DNA of 64,000 nucleotides from Acidimicrobiia bacterium (GTDB lineage: Bacteria > Actinomycetota > Acidimicrobiia > Acidimicrobiales > Bin134): NCBI GenBank assembly GCA_022825005.1, contig JAJDYU010000069.1, positions 124,001 through 188,000 of the forward strand, read 5' to 3'. Under the pieces are notes generated by a model. It did no database searches and had not been told where the DNA came from. It worked only from the letters and a program-made list of their open reading frames with translations. Both the position numbers and the translations under genes were made by a program. Below are positions 1-7,131 of this stretch, piece after piece; the first letter of the stretch is position 1, and the number at the start of each line of letters is the position of its first letter.

Positions 1-1299
1 TGCTGGTGACTGGGATATCACCTCATTGGCCTCCACCGTCTCGCTGGCCTCGAATACTTGGCTGACGACAAAACCGGCAGCCCGAAGCTCTCGAATGGCC
101 GCCTGGGCGGACAATCCCACTACATCGGGCACCGCAACCTGTGGGATCGGGGCAACGGTCACCGCCGGCGGGGCGACATCCTCGCCGTCTTCAAGAACGT
201 TCGACAGCACAAAGAAGACCAAGACGGCCACAGCGATGAATATCACCGCGGCTGCGGTGTACAGCCCAGCGCGCGACGATGGCTCCAATACCGTTACCGG
301 CGCGGAAGGTGGGGCGGCCGGTGGTGGTGCCTGCTGGGAAACCGCAGGCTGTTCAACTTCCTTGGCCGGCGGAGCCTGGGCTGCGGGCGGCGTCTCAGCC
401 ACGAGTGGCGCCTCCGCTGCCGGAGGGGTCTCAGCTGGCTGCTTGCGGGCCGACAATTGATGACGACCCTCGCGAAATCGCCGCAAGTCCCGCTGGAGGT
501 CCCGAGCAGTCGGATACCTCTGAGCCGGATTCTTGGCCAGCAATTTCATGGTGATGGCCTCAAGCGACTCCGGCAGCACTACGCCCAGGGATGACGGAGC
601 GGGCACTGTTTGCTGAACGTGCTTGTAGGCCACCGCCACCGAGCTGTCCCCGGTAAACGGGGGTCGGCCGCAAAGCATCTCGTACAGCACAATCCCCAGC
701 GAATACAGATCACTGCGGTGATCGAGCGACTGCCCCTGGGCTTGTTCCGGGGAGAAATAGGTGGCTGTCCCCATCACCGAGCCGGTTTGGGTGAGGTTCG
801 CCTCCGCTCCCCCGAATGCGGCAATGGCAATGCCGAAATCGGTGACCTTCACCTTCCCGTCGGGCGACAACAGCACGTTGCCCGGCTTTACGTCGCGGTG
901 GATGACCCCGTTGTTGTGGGCAAAGCCCAGTGCGGCGGCGACCGAAAGGGCGATCTCTGCGGCATGTTCAGGCGGCAGAGGGCCGTCCGAACGCAACAGC
1001 TCGGCCAAGCTTTGGCCCTCGATGTACTCCATGACGATGTAATACGTGCCCTCGGCCGAACCCCAGTCGTATACCGCCACGATGTTGGGGTGATTGAGGT
1101 TGGCCGCCGCGGTTGCCTCCCGCCGGAATCGCTCCACAAAGCTCGGATCAGCGGCGAATTCCGGAAACAGGCGCTTGATAGCCACCGGCCGCGACAACAA
1201 GGTGTCGTGCCCCAGAAAAACATCGGTCATGCCGCCGCGAGCAATCTGGCTTCGCAGCTGGTATCGACCGCCCAAAAGCTCCTGACCGTTGTCTGGCAT
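1..1299 (-). CDS. Ser/Thr protein kinase with PASTA domain (PknB-like), 3' end beyond window
   Basis: This is a membrane Hanks-type kinase that phosphorylates cytoplasmic proteins in response to cell-wall signals. The 433 residues visible hold a glycine loop (IARGGMTDV, about 19-27), the ATP lysine K42, HRDVKPGN at 134-141 and DFG at 154-156. A Pro/Ala-rich juxtamembrane linker (about 285-340) leads to one transmembrane helix at about 347-367. A PASTA domain starts near 388 (VPDVVGLSAQAA) and runs off the left edge. The start is ATG at 1299, 33 nt after the PP2C stop, so kinase and phosphatase probably form one operon, as pknB and pstP do in actinobacteria. The number of PASTA repeats cannot be seen. 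Confidence 0.93.
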   Translation of the reverse strand, partial: MPDNGQELLGGRYQLRSQIARGGMTDVFLGHDTLLSRPVAIKRLFPEFAADPSFVERFRREATAAANLNHPNIVAVYDWGSAEGTYYIVMEYIEGQSLAELLRSDGPLPPEHAAEIALSVAAALGFAHNNGVIHRDVKPGNVLLSPDGKVKVTDFGIAIAAFGGAEANLTQTGSVMGTATYFSPEQAQGQSLDHRSDLYSLGIVLYEMLCGRPPFTGDSSVAVAYKHVQQTVPAPSSLGVVLPESLEAITMKLLAKNPAQRYPTARDLQRDLRRFREGRHQLSARKQPAETPPAAEAPLVAETPPAAQAPPAKEVEQPAVSQQAPPPAAPPSAPVTVLEPSSRAGLYTAAAVIFIAVAVLVFFVLSNVLEDGEDVAPPAVTVAPIPQVAVPDVVGLSAQAAIRELRAAGFVVSQVFEASETVEANEVISQSPA

Positions 1300-1332
1300 G
1301 GCGAAAATAGCGTACTTCTTGACCTGCTGGTC

Positions 1333-2130
1333 TTAAGGTAGGGCGACGTCGGCCACATCCACGATTACGACCGTGATGTTGTCGCTTCCCCCGTGCTGGA
1401 GGGCCTGGCTTACCAGCGCATCCGCCGCCTCGGCCGGCGATTCGAATTGCAGCAGGATCGAATGGATGTCCCGATCGGTTACTTCATTGGTCAGTCCGTC
1501 TGAGCACAGCAGATAGCGATGGCCGCTCACCGGCTCCAGAATCCAGTCGTCCACCACCACCTTGGACTCAATGCCCAGTGCTCGGCTGAGATGGTGACGG
1601 TAGGTGTGGACTTCCGCTTCTTGTCGAGTGAGGATTCCCGCTTTGACCATCTCCTGAACCACGGTGTGGTCCTCGGTGAGCTGGTGGAACCCGCTGTCAT
1701 CGCAGCGATAAACCCGGGAGTCGCCGACATTGACCACCGCCAGCTCCCGGCTCTGCTCGTGCTCCACCACCGCCAACGCGCACAGCGTCGTCCCCATTCC
1801 CTCCAACTCAGGACTCGACGTGGATTTTGCCAAGATCTCCTCGTTAGCCCGATCCACCGCATCCACCAGCTCATCGAGCGTCGGCGCCGGTGACTCGTTC
1901 GGCCGACGGGCGAACAAATGGCGTCGACGATCGCCGGTCCTCCCCTCAACCGCGGTCTCTATCTGGGCAGCCAGCACCTCCACCGCCAAGGCTGATGCCA
2001 CCTCACCGCCTCGGTGACCTCCCAACCCGTCAGCGACCGCGAAGAGTTCTCCTTCAACCAGCATCGAGTCTTCGTTTTTCTCCCGACGTCGGCCTCTATC
2101 GGTGGCTTGCCCCGCCTTTAGCCGGATCAT
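1333..2130 (-). CDS. PP2C-family Ser/Thr phosphatase (PstP/Stp-like)
   Basis: This is a 265-residue metal-dependent phosphatase that reverses phosphorylation by the adjacent PASTA kinase. Metal-binding motifs are visible in the usual order: KNEDS (18-22), VADGLGGHRGGE (32-43), GDSRVYR, CSDGLTNEV and GGSDNITVVIV near the C-terminus. It has no transmembrane helix after the catalytic domain, unlike mycobacterial PstP, so it should be soluble. It lies immediately upstream of the kinase on the same strand. The family call is firm and the substrate pairing is inference from context. Confidence 0.94.
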   Translation of the reverse strand: MIRLKAGQATDRGRRREKNEDSMLVEGELFAVADGLGGHRGGEVASALAVEVLAAQIETAVEGRTGDRRRHLFARRPNESPAPTLDELVDAVDRANEEILAKSTSSPELEGMGTTLCALAVVEHEQSRELAVVNVGDSRVYRCDDSGFHQLTEDHTVVQEMVKAGILTRQEAEVHTYRHHLSRALGIESKVVVDDWILEPVSGHRYLLCSDGLTNEVTDRDIHSILLQFESPAEAADALVSQALQHGGSDNITVVIVDVADVALP

Positions 2131-2273
2131 CTGAGTTTCATGACCGTGGCGCCCCCACTTTGCGCAGGACTATAACCAGCGGCCATCAAATTTGGCATTC
2201 GGCTGGCAATTTCGCGTGAATCTTGGTTATCGATCTGTTCGCTTGTCTTGTACGCTGACCACCCCGACAACCA

Positions 2274-2357
<84 letters not shown>

Positions 2358-2366
2358 CCGTTCGGC

Positions 2367-2870
2367 TCAGCCCACCGTTCCATCGGGGGTGGGGGTGGGC
2401 ACTTCGGTGACGGGGATGACCGGGGGTGGACCCCAGGCGATGGCCGCTTTGGAGAATCCGGCGGCCATGGCCACCGTCAGAGCCAGTTCAGCCAACTCGG
2501 CCGGGGTGAACTCCTCCCGCAGAGCCGTCTGATCTCCTTCGCTCAGCCCTGACGGGTCGGAGATCACCGCATCAGCCATTCGCAAGGCCAGCTTCAATCG
2601 ATCGGGCAGATCGCTGTTGCCATAGCCATCCCGTATCTGCTCCACCAGATCTTCTGTGAGCCCCTGCTGCTTCGCACCTGCGAAGCGGAGGTTCTTTCAA
2701 ATGTTGCAATCGTTGACCCGGGCATTGCGGAGCCGGCCCACTTCCTTGGTGGCCTGGTCCAACTCCCCCTCGCTCCACAACGTGCCGTAGAAGCGATTGA
2801 ACACCGCAAACAACTCGGGCTGATGTTCGAACAACGACATGCCGCCCTCGGGGATGGCGATTCTGGTCAT
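2367..2870 (-). CDS. AhpD/carboxymuconolactone decarboxylase-like protein, probable selenoprotein (CxxU)
   Basis: The frame opens at ATG 2870 and is intact for 167 residues if the single in-frame TGA at 2697-2699 is read through. Residues 36-63 read as the AhpD-type core (ATKEVGRLRNARVNDCNI, then UGA, then KNLRF). The UGA is codon 58, exactly where relatives have the second Cys of the redox CxxC, so the motif would be C55-N-I-U58. A 7-bp hairpin starts 10 nt after the UGA. Conserved family sequence continues after the UGA (EEFTPAELAELALTVAMAAGFSKA). Expected role: thiol/selenol peroxidase or reductase. The start overlaps the upstream stop (ATGA), which implies coupling. The alternative is a nonsense-mutated pseudogene. 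selA, selB, selD and tRNA-Sec are not in this window. Confidence 0.8.
2669..2686 (-). promoter_or_regulatory. bacterial SECIS-like hairpin downstream of in-frame UGA
   Basis: On the minus-strand mRNA, GCUUCGC (2686-2680) pairs perfectly with GCGAAGC (2675-2669) around the loop AGGU. The loop begins 17 nt after the UGA and its second base is G. Both features match the published bacterial SECIS rules (apical loop roughly 16-37 nt after UGA, G among the first two loop bases). CUCC just upstream could extend pairing with GGGG downstream across a bulge. SelB binding is inferred. Confidence 0.72.
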
Positions 2871-3241
2871 GGCATCATTCCTTTCAGTGCGGCCTGGCTG
2901 CGAGCCAGGGCTTCGTAGGTGGCAATGGCCGTGGTGAGCGCGGCCAGCTCAGGTGGCGAGAAATGAGCGTTCAGCTCAGCGCACAGCTCGTCGGTCACCC
3001 CGTGGGCGTCCAGCACGTATTGCTCTGTGAACGCCAGCACGACGCTTTCCCGGTCATCTTGAGGAGAAGCAGCCGACGGCTCGCCGCCAATCATCTGCTC
3101 GATGCGGGTGGCGCAAAGTTCCAACAATCCGGAATCCAGCCCCACGCCATCGAGGGCTTGCACCAACTCCTCCAGCGGGCCGGCCACATGGGGGTCCAAC
3201 GCGCCCAGGGGATTGCCGGTGGACGTTGAGCTCATGCCCAT
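2867..3241 (-). CDS. AhpD-like helical protein lacking the CxxC loop
   Basis: This 124-residue protein aligns by eye with the C-terminal half of the neighbouring AhpD-like selenoprotein: LLELCATRIEQMIGG for the RLRNAR helix and AHFSPPELAALTTAIATYEAL for EEFTPAELAELALTVAMAAG. The loop holding the CxxC motif and the following helix are missing, so it should not be redox-active by the family mechanism. The start at 3241 (ATGGGCATG) overlaps the hydrolase stop as TGATG, and a longer start at 3265 is possible. Its stop overlaps the selenoprotein ATG. A structural partner of the selenoprotein is a reasonable inference from the tight coupling. Confidence 0.75.
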   Translation of the reverse strand: MGMSSTSTGNPLGALDPHVAGPLEELVQALDGVGLDSGLLELCATRIEQMIGGEPSAASPQDDRESVVLAFTEQYVLDAHGVTDELCAELNAHFSPPELAALTTAIATYEALARSQAALKGMMP

Positions 3242-3957
3242 CACCCGCCGAACATGGCCATCCACTGCTCGGCCGAGCGGGGCATGAACACATAGTTGGT
3301 TTGGCGGGTTTCGCCCATCGACGCCGACGGCTGGGGCGAGTACAGATGGCCGGGATACAGCGTGGCGCTGTCGGGAACCCGGGCCAGACGCTGGGTGAGG
3401 CTCTCATACATTGCCGCCGGATCGCTCCCTGGCAGATCGGTTCTCCCGCAACCCTCCAAGAAAAGCGTGTCGCCGGCCACCAAACGCCCGTTGGTCAAAA
3501 AGCACTGGCTCCCCGGCGTGTGGCCCGGAGTGTGGATCATCTCGATGTCCACCGCCCCCACCGACAGCACATCGCCGCTGTGGTGCAGGCACAGATCGTC
3601 TTCTTCCAGCCCGGTGGTCATGCTCACATAGCGGGCCTCGTCAGCCTGCACATGCACCGGCACCGACACCAGCTCCAACAGCTCGGCCACCCCCGTGATG
3701 GAGAACTGCATCATCGAGCCGCCCACATGATCAGGGTGATAATGCGTGGCCAGCACCCCCGTCAGCCGCATCCCATCAGCCTCAACCAGATCCACAATCC
3801 CCTGCGGGTCATAAGCCGGGTCCACCACCACCGCTTCCCCCGTCTCCCGATCCCCAATCAGATAGACGAAATTCACCATCTGCCGGGCCATCATGTCCCC
3901 CACCGCCAAGTCCCGCCCCGACAAAAGCTGTCTGAAGTACAGCCGATCCTCAATCAC
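3241..3957 (-). CDS. metallo-beta-lactamase-fold hydrolase (glyoxalase II / persulfide dioxygenase-like)
   Basis: This 238-residue soluble enzyme carries the HxHxDH metal motif (H72, H74, D76, H77), H146 in HTPGHTPGS, D163 in AGDTLF and H204 in YPGH. This is the rhodanese-associated/GloB-like branch, which acts on thioesters or low-molecular-weight persulfides. It is the first gene of a three-gene overlapping set with the two AhpD-like genes, suggesting thiol or sulfur redox chemistry. The substrate cannot be decided from sequence alone. Confidence 0.88.
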   Translation of the reverse strand: MIEDRLYFRQLLSGRDLAVGDMMARQMVNFVYLIGDRETGEAVVVDPAYDPQGIVDLVEADGMRLTGVLATHYHPDHVGGSMMQFSITGVAELLELVSVPVHVQADEARYVSMTTGLEEDDLCLHHSGDVLSVGAVDIEMIHTPGHTPGSQCFLTNGRLVAGDTLFLEGCGRTDLPGSDPAAMYESLTQRLARVPDSATLYPGHLYSPQPSASMGETRQTNYVFMPRSAEQWMAMFGG

Positions 3958-3970
3958 AACGCCCGATCAT

Positions 3971-3997
3971 AGGGGCGGTGGCAAAGCCGCCGCCCCT
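3971..3997. other. GC-rich inverted repeat in larC-hydrolase gap
   Basis: A 12-bp near-perfect inverted repeat (AGGGGCGGTGGC / GCCGCCGCCCCT, one mismatch) with an AAA loop sits 13 nt upstream of the hydrolase start. On the minus strand no U-tract follows, so it is not a typical intrinsic terminator. It could be a leader hairpin or a processing site. Confidence 0.45.
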
Positions 3998-4033
3998 CCC
4001 TACCAATTCACAACGGGAGAGGTACCCAACGGA

Positions 4034-4115
4034 GGTGGTCGGGGGGTGGCGCCGCAGGCGGACCTGGCCGCCCCGACGGCCAGGCCGCCGTAGGTGACAG
4101 GACCCGCCGACCACC
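4034..4115. repeat. 82-nt structured repeat, copy A
   Basis: The outer 14-nt arms (4034-4047 and 4102-4115) pair except at one position. An inner stem, 4057-4068 with 4079-4089 (GGCGGACCTGGC / GCCAGGCCGCC), is separated from them by an asymmetric internal loop containing GTAGGTGACAGG. Copy B at 52190-52271 has the same length and architecture with changed arm and loop bases. It lies between larC and the hydrolase gene and probably accounts for most of that gap. Confidence 0.8.
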
Positions 4116-4125
4116 GGGCAAGCGC

Positions 4126-5313
4126 CTAAGCCACAGGCTCATCGTCCCCCTGTCGCCGCCAGGCCTCCTCAGCCAACGAAACAACCTCACGCGCCGGCAA
4201 CCCCAACAACCGAGAAGCCCGAACAGCCTCGTCATGCTCAACCTTCACCCGCCCCGCGCTCACCTTCACCCGAACCCGTCGCCCATCAACGTCCACCTCA
4301 TGCTCCAACCGCGCCCGAGGCCACCGCTCGATCAACTGCCCCCGCACTCCCAACGACCCCGTCTCCTCCGCCAGCGTGGCCGCCACCTGATCGCCCACCG
4401 CAGGATCGGCCAACGCGCTCACCGTGTACGCCGGCCGCCCCTTCTTCATCACGATCGGCGTGATCCAGGCATCGTGCGCCCCCGCGTCCAACAGCGATGC
4501 CACCGTGTGCGCCAGGGTCTCCCCCGTGGCGTCATCCACATTGGTCTCAAACAACATCACCGGCTGGCCCGCGGGCCGGGATGCCGCCAACGTCCCCACC
4601 ACCACTTGAGTCAGATTGGGACGATCCTCCAGTTGGTTGTCGCCCGAGCCAAACCCGCTCGCCGAGATCGTCATCGGCGGCATGGGCCCCCAGCCCTCGG
4701 CCAGCGCCGAGAGAATTGCCGCACCGGTAGGCGTGGTCAGCTCTAGACCCACGTCCAAGCCGAACGTCGGGCAGCCCGCCAGCAGTTCCACCACGGCGGG
4801 CGGCGGATTGGGCAGATGCCCGTGGGCACTGCGGATCATTCCCCGCCCACAAGCCACCGCACTGGAATAAACCTGGTCGATCCCCAATACCTCCAGCGCA
4901 GCGCAGGTGCCCACTACGTCGATGATGGCGTCCAGCCCGCCCACTTCGTGGAAATGGACTTGTTCTGGCGGCCGGCGGTGCAGCTTGCCCTCGGCCCGGG
5001 CCAGCGCGTCAAAAACCGCCAACGCTCGATCGGCAACCCGCTCGGGCAGCCGCGCCTCTCCAACGAGGGCATTGATGTGACTGGCGGTGCGCACCACCGA
5101 CGACTCTTGGGTGATCACCCGCACATCAGTGGCCGCTATGCCTCCTCGCTGGGTGGGGTGGGCCTGCAGATCCCACCCTCCCAAGGGCAGCAGCTCGCAC
5201 ATGTCCCTCACTTCGGCCACATCGGCGCCAGCGTCGATCAGCGCCCCCAGCGCCATATCGCCCGCGATTCCGCTGAAACAGTGGAACCAGGCAACACCGG
5301 TTGGCTCAGCCAT
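4126..5313 (-). CDS. larC: nickel-pincer cofactor biosynthesis protein LarC
   Basis: LarC inserts nickel into the pyridinium-3,5-bisthiocarboxylic acid mononucleotide cofactor used by lactate racemase and related LarA enzymes. The 395-residue product shows the family start (WFHCFSGIAGDM), VHFHEVGGLDAIIDVVG, the ELTTPTGAA segment and a C-terminal half with ETNVDDATGE and KKGRPAY. It is a single uninterrupted frame, whereas Lactobacillus plantarum makes LarC by programmed frameshifting from two frames. It overlaps larB by 8 nt and is translated after it. No LarA or LarE gene is in the window. Confidence 0.93.
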   Translation of the reverse strand: MAEPTGVAWFHCFSGIAGDMALGALIDAGADVAEVRDMCELLPLGGWDLQAHPTQRGGIAATDVRVITQESSVVRTASHINALVGEARLPERVADRALAVFDALARAEGKLHRRPPEQVHFHEVGGLDAIIDVVGTCAALEVLGIDQVYSSAVACGRGMIRSAHGHLPNPPPAVVELLAGCPTFGLDVGLELTTPTGAAILSALAEGWGPMPPMTISASGFGSGDNQLEDRPNLTQVVVGTLAASRPAGQPVMLFETNVDDATGETLAHTVASLLDAGAHDAWITPIVMKKGRPAYTVSALADPAVGDQVAATLAEETGSLGVRGQLIERWPRARLEHEVDVDGRRVRVKVSAGRVKVEHDEAVRASRLLGLPAREVVSLAEEAWRRQGDDEPVA

Positions 5314-6097
5314 CGGTCGCTCCGGTCATCTCCGCTTCTGAGGCCGCTCTCTCCCTCGACTCGAATAGCCTCAGCACCGCGCAGGCCGCGCCAAAACCGT
5401 TGTCCACTCCCACCACGGTTACCCCCGCGGCGCACGAGGACAACATGGCCAAGAGCGAGGTGACCCCTTCGAGCGAAGAGCCGTACCCCGCGCTGGTGGG
5501 CACGGCTATCACCGGGGCCGCGGTTAGCCCGCCAACCACCGAGGCCAGCGCCCCCTCCATGCCCGCCACCACCACTACGGCGTCGGCCGATGCCAACGCC
5601 TCGACCTCACTGAGAATCCGATGAAGTCCGGCCACCCCCACATCGTTCAGACGCTTCGGTGCCAGCCCATGGGCGGCCAGCACCACCCCGCACTCGTCGG
5701 CCACCGGGAGATCGGCGGTACCGGCCGCGGCCAGCACCACCCGCTCGGGCCGCGGCGTCGCAGGACGCCACACCACGGTGGCGTCGTAGCGCTCCCCTCC
5801 GGGGTTGAGGCCCAGCGAAGTTGCCGCCTGCTCATCAGAGGCTCGGGTCAACAGCACGGGGCCGCCCGGCTGATCCAACAATTCCCCCACGATGGCCGCG
5901 CACTGGTCGGGGGTCTTGCCTGGGCCGTACACCACCTCGGCCAATCCCTGTCGGAGGCTGCGATGATGATCCACCCGGGCAAATCCCAAATCTGCGAACG
6001 GCAAGCGGCGCAATTGCCGCACGGCATCGTCCGCCGTCACTGTGCCATCGCGCACGTTTGCCATCAATTGCCGAACAAAGGCCTCATCCACTCCCAC
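5306..6097 (-). CDS. larB: nickel-pincer cofactor biosynthesis protein LarB
   Basis: LarB carboxylates nicotinic acid adenine dinucleotide at C5 and hydrolyses it to start pincer-cofactor synthesis. The 263-residue protein has the family N-terminus (LPFADLGFARVDHHRSLRQG, VVYGPGKTPDQ) and the AIR-carboxylase-like C-terminal domain (VVVVAGMEGALASVVGGL, APVIAVPTSAGYG). The start is GTG at 6097. It is divergent from pheA with only about 35 nt between the likely starts, so the two promoters must overlap or be leaderless. Confidence 0.94.
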   Translation of the reverse strand: MGVDEAFVRQLMANVRDGTVTADDAVRQLRRLPFADLGFARVDHHRSLRQGLAEVVYGPGKTPDQCAAIVGELLDQPGGPVLLTRASDEQAATSLGLNPGGERYDATVVWRPATPRPERVVLAAAGTADLPVADECGVVLAAHGLAPKRLNDVGVAGLHRILSEVEALASADAVVVVAGMEGALASVVGGLTAAPVIAVPTSAGYGSSLEGVTSLLAMLSSCAAGVTVVGVDNGFGAACAVLRLFESRERAASEAEMTGATDG

Positions 6098-6132
6098 TAT
6101 CCTGCCCTTTTGTGACTGCCTCTGTCCGATCC

Positions 6133-7059
6133 GTGAGCCACGTGGCCTATCTGGGACCTCCGGGCACTTTCACCGAAGAGGCACTTCTCTCCCAACCCGA
6201 CCTGGCCGAAGCCGACCATCTGCTGTGCCGGTCGATCCCCGAGGTGCTGGAAGCCGCCGCGGACGGTCGCGCCAAATTGGGGTTCACCGCCATCGAGAAC
6301 TCGATCGAGGGCACGGTCAACGTCGCCCTCGACGCTTTGATCTTCGAGCACGACCTGCTCATCCAGCGGGAGGTGGTCATTGACGTCCGCCTTCACCTTC
6401 TCGGACTACCCGGCGCGTCGTTGGAGACGATTCAAAGGGTCATCAGCTTCCCAGTGGCCACCGCCCAGTGCCGGCGCTATCTGACCGACAACCTGCCCCA
6501 CGCCGAAGAGGTGGCGGCCAACTCCACCGCGGCCGCGGCGCAGGACCTCGCCGTTTCCCAAGATGCGGCGGTTGCCGCCATCGGCACCGCCCTGTCTCAG
6601 CAGCTCTATGGCCTGGAGTTGATCGCCGCCGACATCGAGGACCACCCGGAAAACCAAACCCGCTTCGTGGCGGTCTCCAGTTCGGGCGTGCCTGCCCCCA
6701 CCGGGCACGACAAGACCTCGATCGTTGTCTTCCAGCGTGCCGACCGATCAGGCTCGCTGATGGGCATCCTCGCCGAGTTCGCCGCTCGATCCATCAACCT
6801 CACCAAACTGGAATCCCGGCCCACCAAGAAGGCGTTGGGCGATTACTGCTTCCTCATCGACCTTGAGGGCCACATCGCTGATCAGCTGGTGGCCGATTGC
6901 CTCACCAGCATCCTGGCCAAGCACGGCGAGGTTAAGTTCCTCGGTTCTTATCCCACCACAACTCGGGGCCACGAGGAGAAGAACAGCAATGCCACCTCTG
7001 CGTGGAGCGAGGCCCAGAGTTGGATCGAATCCATCCGCCGCCAGGTGGGAGACGCTTGA
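6133..7059 (+). CDS. pheA: prephenate dehydratase
   Basis: This enzyme converts prephenate to phenylpyruvate in phenylalanine synthesis. The start GTG 6133 places the conserved HVAYLGPPGTFTEEA at the N-terminus, and GTG 6112 is an in-frame alternative that adds seven residues. The 308-residue protein shows the PDT domain with IENSIEGTV, the catalytic NQTRF motif, and a C-terminal ACT domain (KTSIVVFQRADRSGSLMGIL, NLTKLESRPTK) expected to bind phenylalanine for feedback control. It is monofunctional, with no chorismate mutase domain, as is typical of actinobacteria. Confidence 0.94.
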   Translation: MSHVAYLGPPGTFTEEALLSQPDLAEADHLLCRSIPEVLEAAADGRAKLGFTAIENSIEGTVNVALDALIFEHDLLIQREVVIDVRLHLLGLPGASLETIQRVISFPVATAQCRRYLTDNLPHAEEVAANSTAAAAQDLAVSQDAAVAAIGTALSQQLYGLELIAADIEDHPENQTRFVAVSSSGVPAPTGHDKTSIVVFQRADRSGSLMGILAEFAARSINLTKLESRPTKKALGDYCFLIDLEGHIADQLVADCLTSILAKHGEVKFLGSYPTTTRGHEEKNSNATSAWSEAQSWIESIRRQVGDA

Positions 7060-7060
7060 T

Positions 7061-7090
7061 TTGACACGTTCTAATGTCTTCCATTAGAAT
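7061..7090 (+). promoter_or_regulatory. promoter with embedded palindromic operator
   Basis: TTGACA (7061-7066) and TAGAAT (7085-7090) are spaced by 18 bp. Between and overlapping them lies a perfect 8-5-8 inverted repeat, TTCTAATG-N5-CATTAGAA (7069-7089). The geometry is that of a repressor operator blocking sigma-70 recognition. The TetR gene at 8379, second in the downstream operon, is the obvious candidate ligand. Confidence 0.75.
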
Positions 7091-7131
7091 TGACTCAACA
7101 TTGCCCTCACCTAACGGACGCGGAGGAGACC

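Noticed and set aside
2572-2870. AhpD-like gene as a simple frameshifted or nonsense pseudogene
   Set aside because: The frame is unbroken on both sides of a single UGA at the catalytic position, a SECIS-like hairpin follows at the right distance, and the downstream part keeps conserved residues, so readthrough as Sec is favoured. Not fully excluded.
3971-3997. Hairpin as an intrinsic terminator of larBC
   Set aside because: No U-tract follows the stem on the minus strand; the stem is only reported as an inverted repeat.
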